A DNA stretch of 64,000 nucleotides. Origin: Ischnura elegans (taxonomy: Eukaryota > Arthropoda > Insecta > Odonata > Coenagrionidae). The notes under the pieces are model-generated. The model worked only from the letters and a program-made list of their open reading frames with translations. It was not told where the DNA came from and did no database searches. The stretch covers positions 41,397,644 through 41,461,643 of the forward strand of contig NC_060251.1 of the NCBI RefSeq assembly GCF_921293095.1. Reading direction: 5' to 3'. Shown here in pieces: positions 1-10,359 of this stretch (position 1 is its first letter; each line of letters opens with the position of its first letter). The translations under genes were made by a program, and so were the position numbers.

Positions 1-149
1 GGGAAGCCCGTGAACATGGCGGTTAAGCGTTACGTCTGTTGCTGCTTCGCGCGCATGTAATTCGGCGGCGCCAGTAGGCAGATGCATCTCGTTCAGTGTC
101 ACTATTGCCATTAATCGTAGTGGAAGTGGTCTTTTTTTAGTTGAAATTC

Positions 150-345
150 GCCTCGCAATGTGTGGTTTATATGAATTATTGGCTCAATTGCATATTTTAT
201 TGTCGAGTATATTCTCATGAAAAGTGGATACAGTTGAGTGGCAGTGCCGCGAGTGGCGATTTTGATAACTGATTTTAATGCGCGCGGAGCGACAACAATT
301 CTAGCGGCGGACTTGAGAATCCTCTCATGTAATATTCGTGGGTTT
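150..345 (+). repeat. Degraded copy of the Ir8a 5'-flank repeat
   Basis: The core CGCGAGTGGCGA, the following TTTAATGCG block and the ATCCTCT..TGTAATAT..CGT block occur in the same order at 20,920-20,985 plus 21,915-21,942, and in weaker form directly in front of the Ir8a start codon (10,110-10,225). This is the most diverged of the three copies. Confidence 0.5.
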
Positions 346-696
346 TACATTCGAGGTGTGGAGTCGGATTTTGCCAAATCTACGAGTAGGTTCAAGTGAT
401 CGAACTCCAAGGTGATACTCGAATACCCATACTTGTACTGGAGTACCCTTGAATTCATCACGGGTAATCGAGTACTCCGACGAATCCAAGTATCATGACT
501 ACTTAAAAAATGACTTCCATTGACTTATACATCACTTTGACTCGACCATTTTCAATCATATGTAGATACGACCCTTTCACGAATAATTTTGTGCGGATAA
601 TGATATGGTTTAAATTCGCAAATTGAATTATCTCATTCGCCGTTTTTTGTCAACCTGTTTGAATGACTGCCTTACTGCCTCTAGTTCCTAATCTTA

Positions 697-741
697 TGGT
701 TAGCGTTAGCCAGACAGTATAAAACCGACCTTGAATGTCGA
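697..741. mobile_element. Relic terminus of the CCGGTTTTATAATGTC MITE family
   Basis: The stretch GCCAGACAGTATAAAACCGA matches, with a few changes, the terminal inverted repeat of the complete MITE at 48,553-48,759. Only one end is visible, so this is a fragment. Confidence 0.4.
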
Positions 742-3700
742 ATTTCCGTCATGCATCTTAGCCAACCATTGATTGAATACATGAATGTCCAGATGATTAA
801 AATTCTTTTCGATGGGAGGCAGATATTTGGATCTCCCCGTGAGCTGTAGATTGCTTACAAAAATTCAACAATGTTGTATGAGTGCATACCTCCCATGACC
901 TTCCCATGTATTGCTATGGGGGTTCGTGCACCCAGGGGTATAATTGAGTACTCCATCAAATGTAAGGGTATTTGAGTACCTTTATGAGTACCTACTCGAG
1001 ATCCTGTGTGGCGTCTCAAGTAACAAATGGGTACTTGAATTCCCGTGCCAGATTAAATTTGGCATGCTTTTTGTGTGGCGATTTTAAGAATGAGATTTCA
1101 AGACAGATGTAGGTGGCATTAATGCGTAAAGTCTCTTGCAATTCATGAATTCGTCCGAAATTCATCATATTGCTAGACACTTCCGTCGTAAGATTGAAGT
1201 TGATCTCGCCGATTTTCTTAAAGCCTCTAGTTCCTGATCTTGTTTGACGAGTTACAAGTGTGAAGTCCTGAACTGAAATTAGCAATGGACTTGACGCGAC
1301 AGAATTCCTTCATTTCATTAGTCTCAATTGTTTTACGTAAAGTTTTTGGAAATGTTCGTAATTTTGACGTTGACTGCGTCAAATCAGTATTTCCCTTCGT
1401 GAAAAATGACGGAAGAATTCATTCAGTGATGATCTCAGCTGCCCTTGACTTCTATTCGAAGAAAATGAAAACTAACCTGCGATGCAGTTTTGATAATCGT
1501 ACTCGAGGATAAAACCTATGGGAATTCGTTATATTATGTCCCATGGAAAAAAATTTATTTTTCTTCGAAGGTATTTTTCGAAATTGGTCAAAATTTCCGC
1601 AGCATCTTTCATATTAATCAGCATATACCGTTGTACTTGCTGCTGAGCAATGAAAAAAGTTGACGGTTATACGATAAAAAAGAATCCAATTTCCTCAAGT
1701 TGGTGCCTTTGAAAAAAATATCATCTCGGTATTACAAAACTGATGGAGCCAAGCATTACCTTGTGGTAGGGTTTTCCTTTTTGCACACCTCAACTATCTC
1801 AATCGATTTTAACGATGCATCATTTTCAAGATACGTCTTGATCACCTCTCCTATTTGCAGTTAATTTGTAGTCCATTTATTCCTCGTGAACTCCATGAAG
1901 AAAGATGATTTTGAAAGTCTCAGCCAGATGATTACGGGACGCCCTGGAAGCCCTCACTGACGTCAGAAAGAAGAAACACCTGAAGAAAATCATGGCACTC
2001 AAAGCAACACGGACTCCTGACAAGCCTCTAGATGATTAGTAATACATGGAACCCAGTCATCCACAACATTTCTTCATCTTTCCCCTCCAATCCTCACTCC
2101 TCACCCCCTCCGTCCACTGACGCCTAGGATATTTCTAGAAATTTCTAGGATAGGTTAAAGAGTGACCAGCAGTCGGCCATGAAACGTTGGGGCTATTTCC
2201 GATACATCACGCGGCATACACCTCTATGTCTCTCTTGAATCTATGGATTTATTTTTGAGGCGTGGAGTCGGCTTTACAAAAATTACCATAAGTTATTTGT
2301 TACCAAAATGTCATCGGTCGAGAATTATGCAGTGCAGCAAGAAAACAACTCCCCTTTTGAAGACTGATATCTTTCGGCGTATTTCGGCGTTGTAGCGTTT
2401 GATTGCAGAAATCAATCAAACCGCCGCTTGCGGTGAATCTCCTAAACCACTCATGCGGGTCCGAGCCCTGAATAAACACATTTTGAAGCCACCAAGCATT
2501 TTCATCGTCGACCCCATGCCTCTCTCTCTCTCTTCACGGAACTATTCGTTTATTATTTTTTTAGGTCGACGCTTTCTATTGCAGTGAAATTGCATTAAGC
2601 AATAGTCGTATAATAAAACTCGGCTACGCAACGTGGTGATGTGTATTTCCCCAATCATTTCCCGTCACGACTCACTTATCACCTGTGTTCAGTCTGATAT
2701 CGACGGGGAAATATTTACAAATCACTAAAGAAAACACTAAACCGCCTTCATCACTGTCTTAATATTTTCCATGTCCCTGAATTCATTGTTGCTCTCTTCT
2801 TCTTCTTCATCTTCCTGGTCTTCTATTCTCTTTTCTTGGATGTCTCTTTAAGCCATCGCAAGTGTTTCTTATGGTGGCGACCTCGAAGACCTTGCTGTCC
2901 TCGCTGCAATGAGCGAATCTCGCCCGCTAGATACCGTTCGATGAGTCTCTGAGGCTGGTTTGATGGTGTTCCATGTTTTCAGGGAAGAGATAGTGATTTG
3001 AGTATCGCACTTCCATTCCAACCTAGTGTACTTCACGTGCCAGCAGTGCGTGGACTACCTTTCGTCTGACTCCTACTCATCCACCTTTCAAGCCTAAGTC
3101 CCCCATCGTGTGTTTTTGAGAAGTCTACCACTAGTTAAGCTGTAGGGGTCATTGAAACGCGCAAGCTTTTCCTCCACATCAAGTTTGCATGCCAAGGGAA
3201 AGGCGATAGATGAAAGGAAAAAATATTTATGATACGTGGCGGAAATTTCACAAAATATCCCGAATTAGGACATTTCCTGATCGCATTATCTCCATGCCCG
3301 ATTTATGTAACCTTCTATTCCGGAACAAGTTGCTAAATATAAAATATTTACCCAAAAAATTGCTGCCAACGACTGTGAAATTTTTTCCCATGGGATATAA
3401 AATGCGTTTTTTCACTCTTATTTGGGTTTTTTTTTCGAAATTTGATAGATTAAACGTGCAAAAGGGTTTTTAGAAAATAGCCGAGTTCTATTACTGGATG
3501 TTTTTTTCCGTCGAATAACGAAACCATTGAGAGGATAACATTAAGTTTCATGATGGAGTCGTTCAAGAAATATATTTTTTCTTACCCCGAAAGATCAAAT
3601 ATTTGTTACGTTGATGCATTTTGTAAATAGTTTGTTACTCTGTTTTTATACCATGTTGATTTGTAATAAAGTGTAATTTCAGCGATGGTTTCTTGATTTG

Positions 3701-3828
3701 GCGTCCTACTCTTCAACTTACCAGCGCACAAGCTTTTTTTTGTTTTGAACTCATTCAATCATTAAATTCAGTGAATTCAAACCAAATTATATTTTGGTAT
3801 GATAGGTGAGGGTAGAGCCATTAGCGGA

Positions 3829-4080
3829 TACGGAAAAAACTCAAGGGGGGCGCAAAAGATACTTTGAGTTACCTTTACTGCTATCGTAATAAAAAATAGT
3901 CGAGTCACATGCAAAGTTTGAGGGTTTTAATTAAATTAATAATGCAGAAATACAAGACAGTGCCATCTGATGATATAAAAAAGTTAAAATTGTGGTTCTA
4001 CAATGTTTGGCAATACGGGCGGCCCCACAAAGGGAGGGCGCGCGCCCCCTGTGCGACCCCACATCTGTATCCGCCTCTTG
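3829..4080. mobile_element. hAT-type MITE, CAGTGGCGGATAC family (copy 1)
   Basis: The ends are inverted (ATTAGCGGATACGG against CTGTATCCGCC) and the interior matches the better-preserved copy at 56,151-56,420, including a G-rich stretch next to each end. The flanks carry a near-identical short duplication (GTAGAGC left, GTATAGC right), as expected for an old 8-bp hAT target duplication. No transposase is encoded. Confidence 0.75.
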
Positions 4081-4087
4081 GTATAGC

Positions 4088-5114
4088 TCACACCATACTA
4101 ACCCCTATGGGGACTGAATTTCTTACAGTCACGGGAGGGGTTTAGTATCTACATTTGAGGTTTATATTATTTTCTTTGGGGTTCTTAAATAAATTAATTA
4201 ATCACTTGTGTTTGATAAAAGGAAGATGTCGGAAAAGACATCTCTCTTTAATCAATCCCAAGGCATGGGTATCAAATAATTCTTCTTTAACTATTTCACG
4301 ATAGCAGAGGCAAAGTTTTTCTCATTAAATATAAGGGGTGCAAAAACAGACGGGTTGCATTGAAAAAATAAATTGAATTTTTAAGTATTCTGTATTAAAA
4401 ATTAAACTTCTCTACATTGGCCTTGCCGAATGATAATAACTTCAAATGAAACATATCGTGGGAATAAGTGAACCACGTATTACTTTTGCTGGACTACCAA
4501 CTACGCCTTGAAAAGTGATATCCCGTTCCAAAATTCCTGTGATTAGTTCAAATATAGACCCTAATGAGTAGATGGAGCATGACGTCATGGAAGTGTAGAG
4601 ATGGGTGATGTCTACTTAATTAAGGCAGATTCCAACGGCGAAGGTTGCAATGAGTATTTTGATTATCTTTACTCTATTGTTACGAGTGCATTTGGAGTGG
4701 CCTCTCAGCGCATTTCAGTATTCCTTAAGTATAGTCTTATCTTCTGGATACTGTGCCAAAACCCATGTCTCTGTGACAATGATTTGGGGAGATATTCGGA
4801 AAATATGATTTAAGGGGCTTATTTTTTTGGCCAAAAATGTGAAAAAAAATCAAATGCGCATCATTTGTGCAAATTTTTCCAATCTACGATCTTGAGGTGT
4901 TTATTTTGAGTTGATCCGCAACGGGTGGCTTTCCTTTCCTCTAAGGGAATGGTTTCTACTTCTCGCCCCGTTGGGCTCTTTAAGTTGTTGTGGCTGTAGT
5001 GCGCGTGACTTCCCACGCCTGTCGGCGATTTCAGCCGGGTATTTTTTAGTTGATTTCCATATAGAAATTTATAGCAAAATATGACGCCATATATGAATCG
5101 GTTCCGCCTCCGTC
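4088..5114. other. Interval with no identifiable feature
   Basis: No open frame with recognisable motifs and no repeat end that I could match elsewhere in the window. Confidence 0.5.
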
Positions 5115-5155
5115 GTCCGCGTTCCTCCGCGTCGAGTTGTCCTTAGGTGACGACA

Positions 5156-5186
5156 GTTTCTCCAGCCATCCTGCTGGCGTCTTCAG
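5156..5186 (-). other. Hammerhead-like CTGAAGA-hairpin-GAAAC motif
   Basis: Read on the minus strand: CTGAAGA, a CCAGC/GCTGG hairpin, then GAAAC. The spacing resembles the conserved core of a hammerhead ribozyme (CUGANGA...GAAA). Stem II is not canonical because unpaired bases sit between the core and the hairpin, so ribozyme activity is speculative. Confidence 0.25.
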
Positions 5187-5363
5187 GTCAGTGGACACTG
5201 GACACCGTGGATTTCGATAATCCTTAAATCCTGTGTATTGAAAGCCGTTACTATCCTAGGATAATCCGAGAAGCTATAGAGATAACTAAGCATCTAGAGA
5301 ACTGCAACAGAGAATACGGCTAAACATTAGCCAACATAGGGAGAAGGGTCTTCAAAATCAATG

Positions 5364-5432
5364 ACCAATCAGAGCCCACGTGAGATCCAACCAATCAGGA
5401 CCGACCTCTGATCCCCAAGGTATCTATAAAAG
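5364..5432 (+). promoter_or_regulatory. Possible element promoter: two CCAAT boxes and a TATA box
   Basis: Two ACCAATCAG boxes (5364 and 5390) precede TATAAAAG (5425-5432), in the order and spacing of a classical pol II promoter. The whole set lies inside the foldback element, so it more likely drives an element transcript than a host gene. No downstream reading frame was recognised. Confidence 0.35.
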
Positions 5433-5860
5433 ACGACCTAATTTATGCATCGCTACTTCTGACCTGAAGACGCCAGAAAGTATGAGGGTTCTGGGCGAAC
5501 CCTTCGAGGGTACAACGCACCGGGGCCAGGAACCAAGCCAGTGGCTTATACGCCCGATCACCCGGGGGGGGGCTGGAGAGGAGGGAAAAAGGATAGAGGC
5601 GCCGCCGCGATGGGAGCCCGCCGACGCCTCTGGGAAAGGATAGGAACGGAAGGGACGGGGCGAGGGAAAAACACCCCAACACTATAGAAGCGAAGGGGGC
5701 CCCACTAATTAGCGAAACCAAGCTATTAATGTTCTACCGATCCTCGTGGATTTTCCTATGAGGAAGAAAAATCCATCGATCGAATCGGTAGAAAAAAGAC
5801 GCCAGCAGGATGGTTGGAGAAACTGTCGTCACCTATGGACAATCAACGCGGAGGAATGCC

Positions 5861-7018
5861 CAAAAGCTGCGACTCATACGGAGAAACGCCGCGGAACCTC
5901 AGATCAAACTTAAAATATGATGTTCTTATGATAAATCGTTTGTTGAATTCAGGTGAAATGGCCCTATATTATCATTAGCTGGGGTATTAAATTCCACGTT
6001 TATTAATTGGCTAATATCAGGGTAATTCCTTCTCGAATTTGTCCGCATTACAGAAGGCTACACACGTCACGTTGGACATGGTATAATTTTCTGGTAAGCG
6101 CTGTTTCGGAAATTAACGACCAGGTACGAGTGGACGGCTCATTGGAATATAACAGAGAACTGGAGAAGAAGATTGCCTGAATCTAGGACGCCAATCTGTG
6201 CTATAATTTCAGCATCCATCCCTTTCCCAAATATAAATAAAGCATTTCTAGGAAAATGATAACCCACGAGAGATAGGGGCGATCAAGAATGGGCTATTTT
6301 GTGACTACACGTTGGCGGAGATTCCGTCTGAGAGGCGCCAATTATTTCGACGTGTCCTCCGTGCGAACCTGCCTGCCCTTTCCTTTGTCGTGATCCAGCT
6401 GTCGTCGAAGGAGTCTCCGGATTTAATAATTCAAACGGCACGCTTCAATGCAGCCATAAACGGTGAATACATGGTGACATCCTCCAAACATGTACCCTTG
6501 GGATTTTTTCCACCCGGAATCAATGCCTACATGCTTCAGAAAATCGAAGAAATTGAATCATTTTTTAAATGGTCGATATTGAAAATTTAATCTCTCAAAT
6601 GACTTTTCATTTCATTAAGAGGTCGTTCTAGGAGTACGCATTTTTAAGTTGTTTTTCGAAGCATACCTCTATGTCTCCTCATTTTTAATTTGACTTCATT
6701 CAATTTCAAGATAAACCTGACAAGGCATTGGTCTGCACGTATTAGTATGCCGAAGGATAAGATGGAGGATGAGACTTTATAGTCACAATCTCGCTGAATA
6801 AAGATGATTAATTATAATAATTATTATGTTATAACCTTATTGGCGCTTTTTTACCCCCCTTCTCCCTCAGTGTAAGCAAAAATATGCATTCGCCGACCCC
6901 CAAAATGTCAGCTAACTCGTAACCCCTCCCTCTACCTGGAGTTCTTACGTAATAATTGAAGTTCCCAGCCCCAACAACCGCGAAACCACTTATACTATTC
7001 CGCACTACAGTGAGGTAT
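5861..7018. other. Interval with no identifiable feature
   Basis: A 92-codon frame at 6312-6590 is the only notable open frame. It has no motif I recognise and no neighbouring exon, so I do not call it a gene. Confidence 0.45.
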
Positions 7019-7320
7019 ACAGGGTGTCGCAGGATGAAATAAGTTATCATGAGGGATTAAAAGGATGGGCAAAAGTCTCTACCCTCCTCCATGGAAATTA
7101 GGATATACAGTGCAGTGTTTCAGGAGGATTCTGCAATACTCCAGGAGGTGGTGTATAGGAGACAATTTTAAGTATTTTTTGTCCATAAACATGGGGTCGC
7201 AGCTCCTTAGATACTGAGATACAGAAAGGCTAATATTTTTTTGGATGTATTTTGCCGTTACCATGAAAACGGTTTTTCTTAGGATGTCTACCTTATATGA
7301 CATCTTCTTTAATACTCTGG
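7019..7320 (+). repeat. Dispersed repeat shared with 45,055-45,240
   Basis: It begins near CAGGGTGTCGCAGG and includes TCTGCAATACT, GGAGGTGGT and CCATGAAAACGGTTTTTCTT blocks that recur in the same order at 45,070-45,230. There is no coding content. The type of element is unknown; the start resembles the CAGGGTGTCC ends of many arthropod repeats. Confidence 0.55.
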
Positions 7321-7858
7321 ATTTTTAACCCTTGGGCTGCGGGAGTTCACGGTTATAGGTGCTAGCCAGTGCAGAAAAGACTCCCTCTGCAGGAGACACC
7401 CCCTGCTACGAGACGCTTAGTGATCCTTAGGGTGAGGGAATGTCCCGAAGTGCAAGATATCCTGATAGCAATGAACATTTTGGGTAAATGCCGCAGCCAG
7501 CGTGCAAAATGTAGAAAAACGTTCCCGCACCCTAAGGTTTAGGGACATTGAATAATTAAGGTCGGAAGAAAATGTGCGATTATAATTGCTAGAAGCATCT
7601 TTGAGAAAAATCTTTGATCTTAATTAAACGAGAGCTTTGAGCGAGGATCAAAACTACAATTGCGAAATCTCACCCATTTTTAGATTAACTGTTTCAGATA
7701 ATTATAATCGCACATCTTCGTCCAACCTTCATTATTTAATTTCCTTAAAAAGCTGGAGTATCAAATGAAATTTCGAAAAGACTGGATAAAAATTATAACT
7801 GCAGGGTGCGTCAAAAAATGTTTGCGTTGCCGTAGATTAGCCACTATGGTCTAATGAC

Positions 7859-7918
7859 CAGTGGCGGATACAGATGGGGAACGCGGAGGGCGCGTACTGC
7901 CGAACATTGCAAAACCAC
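7859..7918 (-). mobile_element. Truncated CAGTGGCGGATAC hAT MITE
   Basis: CAGTGGCGGATACAGATGGG followed by GCCGAACATTGCAAAACCACA matches the reverse of the family's right end at 56,335-56,420. It is cut off where the AATAGGGTGG MITE begins at 7919, so that MITE inserted into it or the rest has been lost. Confidence 0.65.
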
Positions 7919-8577
7919 AATAGGGTGGTTTCCTATTATTTTTCTATTGCTTAAATCGAAAGATTATTACTCCTGGAGTACGTATTTCACGCTTTTAGAT
8001 TTTTAAATGACGATATCTATTTTTCGCGATTAAATGAAAAGTGAAAATTTTCAAGCGCCCGAAAACGCGACGGCTAAGTATCAATTATGGGAAAACTCCT
8101 TGTGACGTCGTTCTGGTTCCCGCTGTCGCAAAGTGAGGTGACCTTGGGGCGAGGGTATGTCCTTCTCTGCGATGCAGGCTGCTAGCAGGTAGCAGAATAC
8201 CCTGCTAGCTGGTAGCGCTTGGCTTAAATAAGGATTATTAATACCTTATCAAACGAAGAAAACTTTCCGACCTTAGCCAGTTTTAATAGGTGATTATTAA
8301 GACATGTTTCCCTGATCTCTGTGCCTCATTCATGCATTGGTAATATCAGACGATCTAAAACTCCTATCTACTCGTATAGAAACTAGGTCCCTGTGACGTC
8401 ACTTGGAGTGGCATCGCATGGGCGCCAATCTGGCCTTTTTCAAATGCGGTTAAAATTGACTATTGCCATTCGCCTAAACTGGGATTTTTAAAAGCAAATA
8501 ATTTGTATATTATGAATACACTAATGGTGGGTAACGAATCGCAATCAATGCCTTTCGTTTTCTTTGATGAAGGAAAC
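7919..8577 (+). mobile_element. AATAGGGTGGTTTCC MITE, copy 1 (right end lost)
   Basis: First of five copies of a ~0.66-0.70 kb non-coding element. It shares the left terminus AATAGGGTGGTTTCC, the AAATCGAAAGATTATTACTC block, the GCTAGCAGGTAGCAG inverted block and the CATGCATTGGTAA block with the other copies. The right terminus stops at GGAAAC, so this copy lacks the last bases. Confidence 0.85.
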
Positions 8578-8605
8578 TTTGATACGCAGGAAGGACCTTG
8601 ATACG

Positions 8606-8805
8606 CAGTGGCGTAACTAGGAATATTCTTTCGAGGGGAGGGGGGCGGACGGGATGGCCTGGGGTGGCCACTCCCCTCCCCTATGTTCGGGAAAACTTTT
8701 GAAAAATGACATGCCTGGAAATACATTTCACATCATTTAATTTTTTCATTACTCTGAGGCTTTTGGGGGGATCTGTCCCCTTATCCCCCCATAGTTACGC
8801 CACTG
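8606..8805 (+). mobile_element. hAT-type MITE, CAGTGGCGTAACTA family (200 bp)
   Basis: Termini CAGTGGCGTAACTAGG and CATAGTTACGCCACTG are inverted repeats. A perfect 8-bp target duplication TTGATACG flanks the element (8598-8605 and 8806-8813). G-rich and C-rich blocks lie inside each end. No coding capacity. Confidence 0.9.
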
Positions 8806-8884
8806 TTGATACGTCATATTGAAAAGAGAAGTGCACCGCAGGAGACCGAAGGATATAATGTTGCTGCCGTCCTCACTGGTAATA

Positions 8885-9229
8885 TTAAGGCCGTTTTACA
8901 CGAAGCACGTCATTTCGCAGGTTGGCACTGAAAACATTTGTTAAAAATTGGGAGAATGTAAGCTCGAAATTAGATTGGGGGGTAATTTTAAGGCCGTTTT
9001 ACACGCGGTACGTACTTACACAATCTGACGTGTGTACGAAGGCGCAGTCAAAATTGCGTCGTGTGGCTAGCGGTGAATTGCTAGAACACATGCGAGAATG
9101 CGTGGACGTGAGATGGCAAAATAGTCCCTGTTCTAATTTCGTTCATGCGTTCGCGCAATTCCACGCCATTTTAGAAATTAATGCAGTTTTAACCTGCGCA
9201 ATTCCGTGCCCCGTGTAAAACCGCCTTTA
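8885..9229. mobile_element. MITE with AAGGCCGTTTTACACG termini
   Basis: The left end AAGGCCGTTTTACACG (8887) is inverted at the right end CGTGTAAAACCGCCTT (9213-9228), and the similarity runs inward for about 50 bp. A second forward copy of the terminus at 8989 lies inside, suggesting an internal duplication or a nested insertion of the same family. No clear target duplication. Confidence 0.7.
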
Positions 9230-9601
9230 GGCTCGGCTGTAAGGCGTGCATGTATAGCGCCAATGCCGATGCCATGACTCGTAGAAGTAAAACGCTATCT
9301 TACATCCGCAAGTTCTCATTGTCTGACATTACCTTTACCCTTCAATACGCTTTTCCTCCCCTATTCTGCGCACATAGAGGGCATAAGATTTCGCTGGGTC
9401 TTTTTTCTTCATCCGTTCGACCCTAGCTCGGGAACTACACTGTACTCTCTCGGAGATCTGAGAGAGATTATCGACCGGCGCTCGATACACCCGAGCTGGC
9501 GACTCACATGTCTTATTCATAAGCGCTCCACGCTCTTCCATTTTTTTCACTCGCTCGTCGACAAGTGGCGGAAATCCGATCGTCGTGGTTTTCCTCACCC
9601 A

Positions 9602-9916
9602 TCAATTTGGAAGTCTGCAGGTGACTCGGCCGTCATGGGAGCCGATGCAGGTTGACGCTGTGACGGAATACCCCCTGCCGCCGCTGTCACTGGCCCCATT
9701 CACCCCGCTCCCTACCCGCCCATGTCCCATTTGACCCCGCTTCAGAGGAGTGTATTCGCTCGTCGTCAATCCGTGACAGCGGAACGAAGCGTCCAGAGGA
9801 GGATTGGAAAATGTTCCTGCTAACTTGGGGATGACTCCCATGATCAAGGGGATTGCATAGAGGAGGCCCAATTCCATCCCATAGAATGCTGCTTTCTGTT
9901 GCCACTTCGGTCTCAT
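9602..9916 (-). CDS. Possible minus-strand coding fragment, hypothetical
   Basis: A 104-codon frame starting with ATG at 9916 opens MRPKWQQKAAFYGMELGLLY, followed by a hydrophobic stretch (AIPLIMGVI). Local GC content is well above the surroundings. A possible splice donor (GTAGGG) lies about 70 codons in. I do not recognise the protein and no further exon is visible, and high GC alone can open several frames at once. If real, it would be divergent from Ir8a and start only ~310 bp from it. Confidence 0.22.
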   Translation of the reverse strand: MRPKWQQKAAFYGMELGLLYAIPLIMGVIPKLAGTFSNPPLDASFRCHGLTTSEYTPLKRGQMGHGRVGSGVNGASDSGGRGYSVTASTCIGSHDGRVTCRLPN

Positions 9917-9933
9917 TTTAATCGGTTTTCAAA

Positions 9934-10229
9934 AATGTCCGCGGGGCGGTGATGAGTGCAATGCGATCCACTTTTTTCCAATATTTTGCAGTATAATATT
10001 TTCAATGCGAAGAATAGCATGTAAAAGTTATGAATTTGATAGATCACATCATCATGTATATAAATTTATGTTAACATTCCTTATTATGTTATTTCCCAGT
10101 GAAATTCGGATCACTTTGTCCGTCAGCGATGCGATTGGCGACATTTGTAAACCCATTTAAATCTGCAGTGAGTGACAACACATTTAGAGGCCGGCTTGCG
10201 TATCCTCCTTTTTATTTTAATTCGTGGCC
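9934..10229 (+). promoter_or_regulatory. Presumed promoter/5'UTR region of Ir8a, repeated elsewhere
   Basis: This block abuts the Ir8a start codon and so should contain 5'UTR and probably promoter. It aligns over most of its length with 20,699-20,985 plus 21,915-21,942; shared blocks include AATGTCCGCGG, GATGAG.GCAATGCGATCCA, TATGAATTTGATAGAT and TGGCGAC. No convincing TATA box was assigned. Confidence 0.5.
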
Positions 10230-10359
10230 ATGATGAAGAGGGGTCGCCCCATTCTGCATTTGGTGTCTAACTTTGGCGGTTCGATTACCCCAGCTCTACT
10301 GCTGATATTCACCTTGCTCACAGGATGCAGAGCCCAGCTCATCTCCAGACACAAATTCG
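10230..10359 (+). CDS. Ir8a: Ir8a exon 1: start codon and signal peptide
   Basis: ATG at 10,230 (a second ATG follows at once) opens 43 codons: a basic start, then the hydrophobic core PALLLIFTLLTG, and a plausible cleavage after CRA. The donor is G|GTGAGT, phase 1. Confidence 0.8.

Larger units (their letters stand above)
1..3828. other. Upstream DNA without a recognisable gene
   Basis: No open frame here looks like a conserved protein; the longest are under 100 codons with no recognisable motif. The first 130 bases are GC- and CpG-rich compared with what follows. A short CT microsatellite lies near 2520, and 1930-2230 looks like old retroelement debris. Two recognisable repeat relics are listed separately. 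Confidence 0.6.
5115..5860. mobile_element. Foldback element with GC-rich interior
   Basis: Left arm 5115-5186 and right arm 5799-5855 are imperfect inverted copies: GGTGACGACAGTTTCTCCA on the left, TGGAGAAACTGTCGTCACC on the right. A third copy of CTGAAGACGCCAG lies inside at 5464. The interior holds two CCAAT boxes and a TATA box (separate entry), a GC-rich block at 5500-5690 and a hairpin at 5731-5792. It could be the terminal repeat of a retroelement or a non-autonomous foldback transposon; no protein domain decides between them. Confidence 0.55.

Noticed and set aside
6312..6590. 92-codon frame as a small gene
   Set aside because: No recognisable motif, no splice context, and surrounded by non-coding DNA; frames of this length are expected by chance.
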